NCBI GenBank assembly: GCA_944474755.1
Contig: OX104119.1
Location: 80,031,873 to 80,095,872 of the forward strand
Source of the DNA: Limnoperna fortunei
Lineage: Eukaryota > Mollusca > Bivalvia > Mytilida > Modiolidae
Direction: 5' to 3'
Length of the DNA stretch: 64,000 nucleotides
Shown one piece after another: positions 55,806 through 64,000 of the stretch. A program made the translations under genes and the position numbers. The notes under the pieces are model-generated. The model had not been told where the DNA came from, searched no databases, and saw only the letters and a program-made list of their open reading frames with translations. Numbering within the stretch: the first letter of the stretch is position 1; each line of letters opens with the position of its first letter.

Positions 55806-56909
55806 ATGTCTAATCCCGAGGAAGAAACCATATCACCAGAGGATCTAGCATTCCTTAAACTTATTAAGAAAGAAGTCAAAGAAACACCTAGTGGCACTTC
55901 AGAACTGAAAGACTGGATGCTTAAATATCTTGTCAAAAGTGGAGTTGAGGTTAAGAAAGAAAAACCAGATGAAAAAGAACCACCTAAATTAAAGGAATAC
56001 ATTCCCATTCCAAAGATGAGAGAACCACCAAGAATATCATCATTCTCAGGATCCAACAATAAAGGAGAAACAACATATGCACTTTGGAGATACGAAATAT
56101 GTGGACTCATGGCGGATAAACTATATGATCCAGAGAATATCAACTATGCTGTCCGTAGATCATTAAAAGGAGATGCTGGACTTATAGCCATGCACCTTGG
56201 TCCAAAGGCCAGTGTACCTGAAATCATACACAAGCTGGACAGTATTTATGGAGATGTAGAAGGCAAAGAAGATATATTAGCCCAATTCTATCGAGCTAGA
56301 CAAGGAGATGATGAAAGTGTAATAAGGTGGAGTTGCAGACTTGAAGACATTATCGGACGAGCAGTTGAGAAAGGAATAGTCCAGAAAAAAGATACCAACA
56401 GTATGTTACATTCAATGTTATGGACAGGATTGAAGACTGAACTTAAGGATATTTCTGGGCACAAATTTGACTCCGTACACGACTTCGATCAACTTAGGAT
56501 TGCACTTAGACAGATAGAAAAAGACCATGCAGACAGAAAATCAGCCAGTAAGCCTCATTTAGCTAAAGCTGCAGCGGTATCATCTGAGGAGAGTACCACA
56601 AATCAGATAGAGGAATTTAAGGGAATGATACAACAACTCACTGCTAGATTTGATAAATGGGAGCAAGATAAAGGACAAGGTAGAAGATATAGTAAAAACC
56701 AAGGAAACTACGGACAACGACAGCAAACACAAAGATGGCGAGATAGACCACTACAAGAAACATCAGTACCACAAGAACCCGAAAAGAAGAAAATAGTATG
56801 CTACAGATGTGGACAGGAAGGACATAAGAAGATTGGATGTGCTAATCCTATCAACAAATATAAGAAGGATTTAAACTCAAAGAAGCCTATGGAGCAGGGC
56901 CGTCACTAG
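55806..56909 (+). CDS. gag: Gag polyprotein of the Ty3/gypsy element
   Basis: 367 residues, the usual size for a gypsy Gag, starting at the ATG in ccatcatgtc. The N-terminal ~75 residues are charged. Residues ~75-240 form a capsid-like region (WRYEICGLM, LKGDAG, LDSIYGDVEGKE) that resembles Ty3 and PNMA-type capsids by eye. A C-x2-C-x4-H-x4-C zinc knuckle lies at Cys332, Cys335, His340 and Cys345 after a Gln/Arg-rich linker, and would bind element RNA. Gag assembles the virus-like particle. The frame ends at TAG 56907-56909, just after the frameshift signal at 56870. Confidence 0.92.
   Translation: MSNPEEETISPEDLAFLKLIKKEVKETPSGTSELKDWMLKYLVKSGVEVKKEKPDEKEPPKLKEYIPIPKMREPPRISSFSGSNNKGETTYALWRYEICGLMADKLYDPENINYAVRRSLKGDAGLIAMHLGPKASVPEIIHKLDSIYGDVEGKEDILAQFYRARQGDDESVIRWSCRLEDIIGRAVEKGIVQKKDTNSMLHSMLWTGLKTELKDISGHKFDSVHDFDQLRIALRQIEKDHADRKSASKPHLAKAAAVSSEESTTNQIEEFKGMIQQLTARFDKWEQDKGQGRRYSKNQGNYGQRQQTQRWRDRPLQETSVPQEPEKKKIVCYRCGQEGHKKIGCANPINKYKKDLNSKKPMEQGRH
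56870..56876 (+). promoter_or_regulatory. -1 ribosomal frameshift site with stem-loop/pseudoknot
   Basis: The heptamer T TTA AAC is in the correct gag phase, and slipping back one base joins the pol frame exactly. After a 6-nt spacer, aagccta (56883-56889) pairs perfectly with taggctt (56907-56913). The loop segment agggcc (56896-56901) can pair with ggtcct (56930-56935, one G·U) to make an H-type pseudoknot. UUUAAAC is among the best known eukaryotic slippery sequences. Pairing was found by eye and not folded computationally. Confidence 0.85.
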
Positions 56910-59900
56910 GCTTTAGTTGTTCAACATCAGGTCCTAGTACAGATGAGAAAACTTTACCACCTGGACTTTTTGGACGACCAACAGAAACAGATATTTTTCT
57001 AAATGGAAGAAAAGTAAAAACTCTACTCGATACAGGTTCAACTGTTTCCACCATTAGCGACTCTTATTATACCAACTATATGTCAGACATTCAACTTCAG
57101 AACATCAATACTTTAGTAGACATAGAGTGTGCAGGAGGACAACAACTCCCTTATGTTGGATATATTGAAGCAGAAATTCAACTTCAACATCAAGACAACA
57201 GTTATCCTTGTATTCTATTAGTTATACCAGATACCAACTACAATTCTCTAGTACCATTACTGCTTGGCACCAACATCCTGCAAGCTATTATGAAAAACAT
57301 CAAAGATGAACATGGAGAAAGATTTTTACAGTCCTGTAATTTGACAACACCATGGTACTTAACATTTCGTTCCATCACCCTCAGAGAGAAAGAGTTAGCA
57401 CGCAACAGTAACATCTTAGCAGTTGTTAAAAATGGATCAAAGAAACCTGTAACTATTAAACCAAATACCAGTACTCAGATAATAGGATACCTTGATAAAG
57501 AGTTACCATACAGTACTACACCTGCAATGTTACACTCATCTGAATTACAACCTAATTGGAGAGATTTAGAGATAGAACCAGGACTTATACAGTACACCTA
57601 CAAAGCTAATGGAATCATCAATGTACAAATAGCCAATGTCACTACTAGAACTATCACCATTCCTCCTAAAGCTGTCCTATGCGAGTTACAACCAGTTTCC
57701 ATCGAGCATAAGGAAAAGAGTACATCTACTTCATCTTCATCTGTTTTGGATCAGGTAGAGATAACTCAGAGTGATCTCACAGATCAACAATTACAAACTG
57801 GAATTTCTCTGATTACATCATATGAAGACGTCTTTGCGAAAGATGATATAGATATTGGACATACTACTGTAAAGCACAGGATTGATTTACTGGATGAGAA
57901 ACCCTTCAAGCAAAGATATAGACGTATTCCAACATCCATGTATGAAGAAGTAAAGGAACACATTAGACAACTTTTGACAGCTGGAACCATAAGACCATCA
58001 CGAAGTCCATGGGCCTCCAATGTCGTACTTGTACGAAAGAAAAATGGAAAGCTTCGGCTATGTGTAGACTACCGTCAGCTGAATTTGGTCACTAAGAAAG
58101 ACAGCTATAGCCTTCCACGAGTAGAGGAACTATTAGATTGTCTTGCTGGAAGCACTTTCTTTAGTACAGTAGACATGAAAAGTGGGTACCATCAGATTGA
58201 AATCCTAGAGGAACACAAAGAAAGAACTGCGTTTACCGTAGGACCACTAGGATTTTATGAATACAACAGGATGCCCTTTGGCCTTACAAATTCTCCTGCT
58301 ACATACCAAAGAATGATGGAAGAATGCCTCGCTGATCTTCATTTAAAGATCTGTTGCATCTTCATCGACGATGTCATCATTTTTGGGAAATCATATGAGG
58401 AACATCTGGAAAATCTTCAACTAGTACTTGAGAGACTCCGACAAGCTAACTTGAAACTTGCACCTGACAAGTGCTCATTCTTCAAAAGGAAAGTGACTTA
58501 TGTCGGCCATGTAGTGTCAGCCCAAGGTGTTGAAATAGATCCAGAAAAGACTGCCAAAGTTGTTAATTGGCCTACACCTACCAGTCCTGAAGATGTCCGA
58601 AGATTTCTTGGTTTTGTCGGATACTACCGACGATTTATAAAGGACTTCAGCAGCATCAGTAGACCATTAACAGACTTGATGCCAAATCCTAGCACCAAGA
58701 AATCAAAGAAACAACAGAAACCATGGCATTGGGGATCAGAACAGGCAGAAGCATTTGAGAAGTTGAAGCAACACTTGATATCAGCACCCATACTGAGTTA
58801 TGCTATAAGTGATCTTCCATATGAACTTCATACAGATGCTTCCAGCTCAGCACTTGGAGCCGTTCTGTACCAAAAACAGGAAGGTGTAAGCAAAGTTATC
58901 AGCTATGCCAGCAGAGGTCTGACCAAGTCCGAGAAACGATATCCAGCACACAAGCTAGAGTTTTTAGCTCTCAAATGGGCAGTGTGTGATAAGTTCCGGG
59001 ACTACCTGTATGGCACCAAGTTTACTGTCCTAACTGACAACAATCCAATGACATATGTGCTTACAACTGCAAAGTTAGATGCGACTGGACATAGATGGTT
59101 GGCTGCACTTGCATCTTTCGACTTTAATATCCTATACAGACCAGGAAAGAAGAATGGCGATGCAGACGGACTAAGTCGGATACCAGAATCCTGTACAACT
59201 GATTCCTCCACTCGAGAAGTCATCTCAATTGAATCGGTACAGACTATCTGCAACTCCATACTTCCAAAATCCTACGTCGAAAGTATAGCAGTAGATCCAG
59301 ATGTACTACCATCAGAGGACGACTTGCCAATTGGTATAGATGATGATGATGATGATAATGATATAGTAGATTGGGTAGCAGCACAAGCAATGGACTCTGT
59401 CATAAAACCATTCATTAGATATGTCACAGAAGGAAGGAAACCATCGAAATTAGAAGTTGGAGCCACACCACTTCTTAGACAGTTCGACCACCTTCGAATC
59501 AAGAATGGAATACTCTACAGAGAAGTTACTACTAGTGAAGACAGAAAATGCCAATTGGTTTTGCCATCTGCACATGTTAAAACAGTACTCCAAGCACTTC
59601 ATGATGATATGGGCCACCCTGGGAAAGATAGAACACTGGCACTAATTCGTGATAGGTTTTACTGGCCAGGGATGGATAGAGATGTAGAGGAGTGGATACA
59701 TCAATGTGGCAGATGCATTAAAAGGAAAACCCAAGCCAGTCAGAGAGCACCGTTGGTCAATATTGAAACACAGTTCCCACTACAACTTGTTTGTTTGGAT
59801 TTCCTCACCCTGGAGCGATCTAAAGGAGGTTTTGAAAACATCTTGGTGATCACAGACCACTTTACGAGATATGCCCAGGCAGTTCCAACCAGAAACCAAA

Positions 59901-61240
59901 CAGCAAGAACCACGGCACAAGCACTCTTTGATACCTTTATTGTGCACTACGGAATTCCTGAAAGAATTCACTCTGACCAAGGCAGGAATTTTGAGAGCAA
60001 CGTCATCAAAGAACTATGCAATCTGACTGGAATGAAAAAGTCTAGAACTACTCCATATCATCCCATGGGAAACGGAATGACAGAGCGTTTTAATCGCACT
60101 CTCCTCAACATGCTGGGAACATTAGAAGATCACCAGAAAGCAAATTGGAAGGCGTATGTGTCACCCATGGTACATGCTTATAACTGCACCCGCCATGAGT
60201 CCACAGGAACCGCACCCTACTTTTTAATGTTTGGTAGAAACCCCAGACTTCCTATTGATCTGGCATTTGGCTTGCACAAAGATAAAAAGTTGCCTACTAC
60301 AAAGTATGTCAAAGATCTTCGTGACAGATTAGCTCGTGCATACCAAGTAGCAGCAGATGCAGCACAGAAAGCACAAGCCAACCAGAAGAAAAATTATGAT
60401 CTGCGGGTTAGAGGAGCAGCAGTACAAAAAGGAGACCGTGTCCTTGTAAAAATTGTTGCTTTTGATGGAAAGCACAAGTTGGCAGACATATGGGAAGATA
60501 CACCATACGTAGTTGTGGATCAGCCAAATTTGGACATACCCGTTTTCACCGTTGTAAGAGAAGATGGAGAAGGACGAGCTAGGAATCTTCACAGAAACCT
60601 TTTGCTGCCTGTTGGATTTATTAGGGATACAGAGTCATCAGTAAAACCAAAACCAGCTCCACGATCTAAAACACCAGCAATTAAGAAACCAATTCCAAGA
60701 CCAAGACAGTGCATAGCTACACAAGAAGACACTTCAGATGAATCCTTGGATGAGTCAACCGACGAGTCTTTGGAGAATTTTGAAGTAGAATATGTGCTGG
60801 AGAGATGTACAGTTGACAGTGAACCAGTACTCACTGAGGAAATAACTGTTGAGGATGAATTGCCAGCACAGGATGTTGTTACGCCAGCTGGGGACGCCCA
60901 GTCTGACATTGAAGGAAGCGCTTCAGACACAACTGAGATTGCACAACCTCAGGATGACACACCTGTTGATAGCCAGCAACCTCAGGCATCAGAATCGCCA
61001 CCAGTACCTGTCAGAAGATCAGCTAGAGAGCGCAGACCACCAGCTTGGTTCTCGTCTGGTCAATATGACATGTCAGCTATTGCACCTGTTCAGACATCTA
61101 GTATCACCCAATTACAGTCTACTCCTGATTGGTTGCAGAAAGCGAATTATGTTTCTTCTCTCGCTAACTCTTCTTTATTTTCAGGTTTACAGAGAGAAGC
61201 AGCTCTTGCTATTTTAGATATAGTAAACCACCACTACTAA
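56876..61240 (+). CDS. pol: Pol polyprotein (protease, RT, RNase H, integrase)
   Basis: Open from the frameshift site to TAA. An internal ATG at 57080 is not the natural start, since the protease motif LLDTGST (catalytic Asp codon 57029-57031) lies upstream of it. Numbering from that ATG: RT has CVDYRQLN at 328 and the catalytic FIDD at 428-431. RNase H has HTDAS (Asp586) and ends near DADGLSR (694-700). An Asp-rich linker follows at ~750. The integrase zinc site is H841, H846, C876, C879, and its catalytic triad is D907, D966, E1002 with the standard 35-residue D-E spacing. The C-terminal ~200 residues are acidic then basic (RRSARERRPP) with no chromodomain seen. No stop or frameshift interrupts it, so it may be functional. 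Confidence 0.95.
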   Translation, partial: LKEAYGAGPSLGFSCSTSGPSTDEKTLPPGLFGRPTETDIFLNGRKVKTLLDTGSTVSTISDSYYTNYMSDIQLQNINTLVDIECAGGQQLPYVGYIEAEIQLQHQDNSYPCILLVIPDTNYNSLVPLLLGTNILQAIMKNIKDEHGERFLQSCNLTTPWYLTFRSITLREKELARNSNILAVVKNGSKKPVTIKPNTSTQIIGYLDKELPYSTTPAMLHSSELQPNWRDLEIEPGLIQYTYKANGIINVQIANVTTRTITIPPKAVLCELQPVSIEHKEKSTSTSSSSVLDQVEITQSDLTDQQLQTGISLITSYEDVFAKDDIDIGHTTVKHRIDLLDEKPFKQRYRRIPTSMYEEVKEHIRQLLTAGTIRPSRSPWASNVVLVRKKNGKLRLCVDYRQLNLVTKKDSYSLPRVEELLDCLAGSTFFSTVDMKSGYHQIEILEEHKERTAFTVGPLGFYEYNRMPFGLTNSPATYQRMMEECLADLHLKICCIFIDDVIIFGKSYEEHLENLQLVLERLRQANLKLAPDKCSFFKRKVTYVGHVVSAQGVEIDPEKTAKVVNWPTPTSPEDVRRFLGFVGYYRRFIKDFSSISRPLTDLMPNPSTKKSKKQQKPWHWGSEQAEAFEKLKQHLISAPILSYAISDLPYELHTDASSSALGAVLYQKQEGVSKVISYASRGLTKSEKRYPAHKLEFLALKWAVCDKFRDYLYGTKFTVLTDNNPMTYVLTTAKLDATGHRWLAALASFDFNILYRPGKKNGDADGLSRIPESCTTDSSTREVISIESVQTICNSILPKSYVESIAVDPDVLPSEDDLPIGIDDDDDDNDIVDWVAAQAMDSVIKPFIRYVTEGRKPSKLEVGATPLLRQFDHLRIKNGILYREVTTSEDRKCQLVLPSAHVKTVLQALHDDMGHPGKDRTLALIRDRFYWPGMDRDVEEWIHQCGRCIKRKTQASQRAPLVNIETQFPLQLVCLDFLTLERSKGGFENILVITDHFTRYAQAVPTRNQTARTTAQALFDTFIVHYGIPERIHSDQGRNFESNVIKELCNLTGMKKSRTTPYHPMGNGMTERFNRTLLNMLGTLEDHQKANWKAYVSPMVHAYNCTRHESTGTAPYFLMFGRNPRLPIDLAFGLHKDKKLPTTKYVKDLRDRLARAYQVAADAAQKAQANQKKNYDLRVRGAAVQKGDRVLVKIVAFDGKHKLADIWEDTPYVVVDQPNLDIPVFTVVREDGEGRARNLHRNLLLPVGFIRDTESSVKPKPAPRSKTPAIKKPIPRPRQCIATQEDTSDESLDESTDESLENFEVEYVLERCTVDSEPVLTEEITVEDELPAQDVVTPAGDAQSDIEGSASDTTEIAQPQDDTPVDSQQPQASESPPVPVRRSARERRPPAWFSSGQYDMSAIAPVQTSSITQLQSTPDWLQKANYVSSLANSSLFSGLQREAALAILDIVNHHY

Positions 61241-61259
61241 GAATGACGGGACGTCATTC
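61241..61259 (+). other. Hairpin directly after the pol stop codon
   Basis: gaatgacg (61241-61248) and cgtcattc (61252-61259) form a perfect 8-bp stem with a gga loop, immediately after TAA and before the purine tract. Its role is unknown; it could affect RNA 3' processing or plus-strand priming. Confidence 0.55.
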
Positions 61260-61266
61260 CACAGCT

Positions 61267-61274
61267 GGGGGGAG
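61267..61274 (+). promoter_or_regulatory. Polypurine tract
   Basis: ggggggag lies 2 nt upstream of the 3' LTR, the expected place for the plus-strand primer. Confidence 0.8.
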
Positions 61275-61276
61275 TG

Positions 61277-62619
61277 TGTGGTAGAGCTATATTTTTATGA
61301 TAAGTAGTTTATTTATTTACAGTATTGATAATTATACTCATGTTCTATTTTCAGCGTAATAAAATGCTTTTATTTATTTGTTTTCAGTACCTGACTAATA
61401 TATTTTATTAACAGTATATTTGTAGTCTGCTAGTTTACTCAGGCGGAACTGTATCTTATTTCTACTATTGGTCATTTCTGTGGTCATTTAATTGGTCAGT
61501 AACTTTGGCGGGAATCTATTGTTCATTGGGTATGTTTGACTAGTTGTTCTTCATGTTGGCAGACATATTTATGGTCTTGGTCATATTTAACTTTGAAGTA
61601 AATTTACCTGTTTGTTGGGAAAATCCTGTTTCTATTTCAAAGGTCAGTTTCTTACTAATTTACTTAATTACATTAATATTTCATTAAATAACATTTTAGA
61701 ATGACTTAGATGTGTGATTGTTACATAAGTGCGTAAATGAATGATAAAGTTTAATTAGTGTGTGATCGATATGAATGTTTTGTAAATATTGGTAAATTTT
61801 ATTTAAACTTATGATGATATCAGTTTAATATGTAGAAGTGAACTAAATAAAGTTGATTTTCATACAATACTGATAAAATTATATAAAACAGTTAAAATAT
61901 CAATTTAATGTAAAGATCGTATTTTAACAGAACGTATAAGTGCGAGAGTGTGATTTTAAAAGTTAAATAAAGTCAATGGTAAAACATATTGAAAATATCG
62001 CTAATTAAAGGGAGATAACTATATTCTAGCAGCACTACGTATTGTTATTTATGAAAGTAAATATTATACTTCAGGTATGGAATAATTTAGAATAATTGAA
62101 GTAGACTGAGTAGAAAAAACAGCCTTTACACGACATGTGAGGTATGTTTGTTTGTTTTGCTTAATTGTAGCGTCTTTTAGATTTTTAATGTATAATAACA
62201 TGTAATGTCTTGTGCGCATTAATAATATTGCTTGCAATTGTTTTATTTACTACTTTTTGATTAATATTGTATTGCACAACCAAATAGTTGTGAAAGCATT
62301 TAGTATATGCATATTTTACAAGTGCATATAGGAATCTAAACTTTGTATATAATAACATTTATATTGAACTAAGATTTAATATGATATATTTGTATGAATG
62401 ACAGCTATATCGTATACGTTATTTTAAAAGCCTAAGGAGAAGTATAAACTTTCCTTAATTGTGTCTGTATAATATTTTATCTTTAATATTGTTAAATATA
62501 GATTATATGTTAAATGTTGCACTTTGTTATTACAGGGTATTTTGAATGTATTATACAACATCTGAATAAAGAACCCTATATGATACTGGCTTTGTTTTGA
62601 GCCCAGGAACACTATTACA
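61277..62619 (+). repeat. 3' LTR
   Basis: 1,343 bp, differing from the 5' LTR at 61348 (T for G) and 61751 (T for C) by eye. aataaa at 62565-62570. Confidence 0.95.
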
Positions 62620-62623
62620 TAGT
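62620..62623. repeat. LTR element target-site duplication, right
   Basis: tagt, positions -23 to -20 relative to tRNA-Glu copy 37. Confidence 0.9.
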
Positions 62624-62642
62624 TAACAAATTTGCACTCAAG

Positions 62643-62714
62643 TCCCAGGTAGTCTAGTGGTTAGGATTCCGCGCTCTCACCGCGGCGGCCGGGGTTCGAT
62701 TCCCCGTCTGGGAA
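62643..62714 (+). tRNA. tRNA-Glu(CTC), unit 37
   Basis: Majority body. Beyond -24 its upstream region is now the 3' LTR end (actattaca) instead of the array's tatagtg segment, so the usual TATA-like element at -30 is lost or replaced. Confidence 0.96.
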
Positions 62715-63074
62715 TTATTTTTGTGCTCATGTTTGCGATTGTATCGGTTTGTTTTAGAATTTGTAAGACTTTCCCGCTACTCGGAGATTCATATACATTT
62801 TAATTTAGGTACTGTGGCAATGCAAACATTTTTTGGTCGTCCTCGCATCAACTCTATGCGGCAATTAAAGCACATGATAGTTGGTATTGCAGCCTAACTT
62901 GACGTAAGGCAAATGAACCATAACTCCTTTCTTAAGAAATTTGCCAACTTGGCATAAAATAACAAAATATTTAGGACTAATCTTTATTTAATTGAACGAG
63001 TTGCTGAAGGTGGACAAAAGTAACCAGATTGACAGAAAGGATACACTATCATAAATTTCCAGTCATGTTACAAG

Positions 63075-63146
63075 GGGGATGTAGCTCAGTGGTAGAGCGC
63101 TCGCTTTGCATGTGATAGGCCCCGGGTTCGATCCCCGGCATCTCCA
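63075..63146 (+). tRNA. tRNA-Ala(TGC), unit 37
   Basis: Majority form. Confidence 0.97.
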
Positions 63147-63325
63147 CAAATTTTTGGTCTCTTGTTTTAATGGTAGTATAAACAGTCAGAGAAATGACAG
63201 TACGACAACAAGGTGATAAGTCAGTGTGTATATAACCGGGAGCTTGGTGAGGTTGCTATTACGAATAGGGCTGCGCGTTTCAACGGAACTAATATAGTCG
63301 TATAAATGAAGTGTCTAGGTAGCAA

Positions 63326-63397
63326 GGGGATGTAGCTCAGTGGTAGAGCGTTCGCATCGCAAGTGAAAGGCCCCGGGTTCGATCCCCGGCTTCTCCA
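63326..63397 (+). tRNA. tRNA-Ala(CGC), unit 37
   Basis: Majority form. Confidence 0.96.
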
Positions 63398-63731
63398 GAT
63401 TTTTTTTAGTATATATACCTAAAAGTCAGGGGATCATGATCGACTATATACCTGCAGGTGTCCCGACGCTGGCCTGCTTTTAGGATAGCTGCATAGTATA
63501 GTTAACCAATAAATGGCCCTGGAAGTCGCAAGAACATTGCTTGGCACATGTAGCTGGTGTACTAACTTGCTCGCAACTGTTCTTATTGTTCGCCTCTCCA
63601 TGCAATTATGAGAGGCTTGGATAACTTTGTAAATTTAACTCGAGTTTTCAATGCGTGCGACTGATTACGCATGTTACGTATAGTAATCACTGAACACTTG
63701 ATATAGTGTAGTTAACAAATTTGCACTCAAG

Positions 63732-63803
63732 TCCCAGGTAGTCTAGTGGTTAGGATTCCGCGCTCTCACCGCGGCGGCCGGGGTTCGATTCCCCGTCTGG
63801 GAA
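63732..63803 (+). tRNA. tRNA-Glu(CTC), unit 38
   Basis: Majority form. The matching Ala genes would lie beyond the window end. Confidence 0.97.
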
Positions 63804-64000
63804 TTATTTTTGTGCTCATGTTTGCGATTGTATCGGTTTGTTTTAGAATTTGTAAGACTTTCCCGCTACTCGGAGATTCATATACATTTTAATTTAGGTA
63901 CTGTGGCAATGCAAACATTTTTTGGTCGTCCTCGCATCAACTCTATGCGGCAATTAAAGCACATGATAGTTGGTATTGCAGCCTAACTTGACGTAAGGCA

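Larger units (their letters stand above)
51898..62619 (+). mobile_element. Full-length Ty3/gypsy LTR retrotransposon
   Basis: 10,722 bp bounded by 1,343-bp LTRs (tgtgg...ttaca) with a tagt target duplication. Order: 5' LTR, tRNA-Lys-type primer site, 2.5-kb AT-rich leader, gag, pol (protease, reverse transcriptase, RNase H, integrase), purine tract, 3' LTR. The RT-RNase H-integrase order defines Ty3/gypsy (Metaviridae). There is no env-like frame. The LTRs differ at two positions by eye (51969/61348 and 52372/61751), and all frames are open, so the insertion is young. It lies in the sense orientation about 20 bp upstream of tRNA-Glu copy 37. The LTRs and leader are unusually long for the group. 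Confidence 0.96.
62620..64000 (+). repeat. tRNA gene array, segment 3 (units 37-38, runs off the window)
   Basis: The array resumes in register after the LTR element and continues to the window end inside unit 38, before its Ala genes. Confidence 0.97.

Noticed and set aside
61241..61276. An env or third gene in the LTR element
   Set aside because: Only 36 bp separate the pol stop from the 3' LTR, and pol itself shows no envelope-like features such as a signal peptide or membrane anchor.

Overview
This window looks like nuclear DNA of an animal, most likely a bivalve or other mollusc. It is AT-rich with no operons. It holds a tRNA-derived SINE whose central domain and 3' end look like the SINEs common in bivalve genomes, an esterase-type LINE, and a Ty3/gypsy LTR retrotransposon. 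The mollusc call rests on recognising repeat families and is an inference.

Layout. Positions 1-6168 are AT-rich flanking DNA with no protein gene I can defend. They hold a SINE with a 16-bp target duplication (1944-2209), a fragment of the same SINE family (about 55-181), a 214-bp foldback element (5112-5325), a structured hairpin (3818-3861), a direct repeat, a TGCTGA/TCAGCA motif cluster and one possible orphan exon (6004-6059). From about 6169 to the right end the window is one head-to-tail array of a 1,089-bp unit. Each unit carries three Pol III genes in the same order and orientation: tRNA-Glu(CTC), tRNA-Ala(TGC) and tRNA-Ala(CGC). I place 38 Glu, 37 Ala(TGC) and 37 Ala(CGC) genes, 112 in all. 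The array runs off the right edge, so its true length is unknown.

Two retrotransposons interrupt the array, both in the same orientation as the tRNA genes. A 6.3-kb LINE (9820-16133) sits 80 bp downstream of the fourth tRNA-Glu gene. It has an intact endonuclease/reverse-transcriptase ORF2 and an ORF1 split by a single frameshift in an A8 run. A 10.7-kb Ty3/gypsy element (51898-62619) has 1,343-bp LTRs that differ at two positions by eye, a 4-bp target duplication, a tRNA-Lys-type primer site, and gag and pol joined by a textbook -1 frameshift site. It is inserted about 20 bp upstream of a tRNA-Glu gene, close to where yeast Ty3 integrates.

How it fits together. The units are nearly identical and share rare variants at distances of 2 and 4 units, which points to ongoing homogenisation by unequal exchange or conversion. 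Every tRNA gene has a T5-T8 terminator and a TATA-like element near -25/-30, so most copies look transcribable. Both Ala genes keep the G3:U70 identity pair. The array is a high-copy source of tRNAs reading GAG, GCA and GCG, and apparently a landing site for young retrotransposons.
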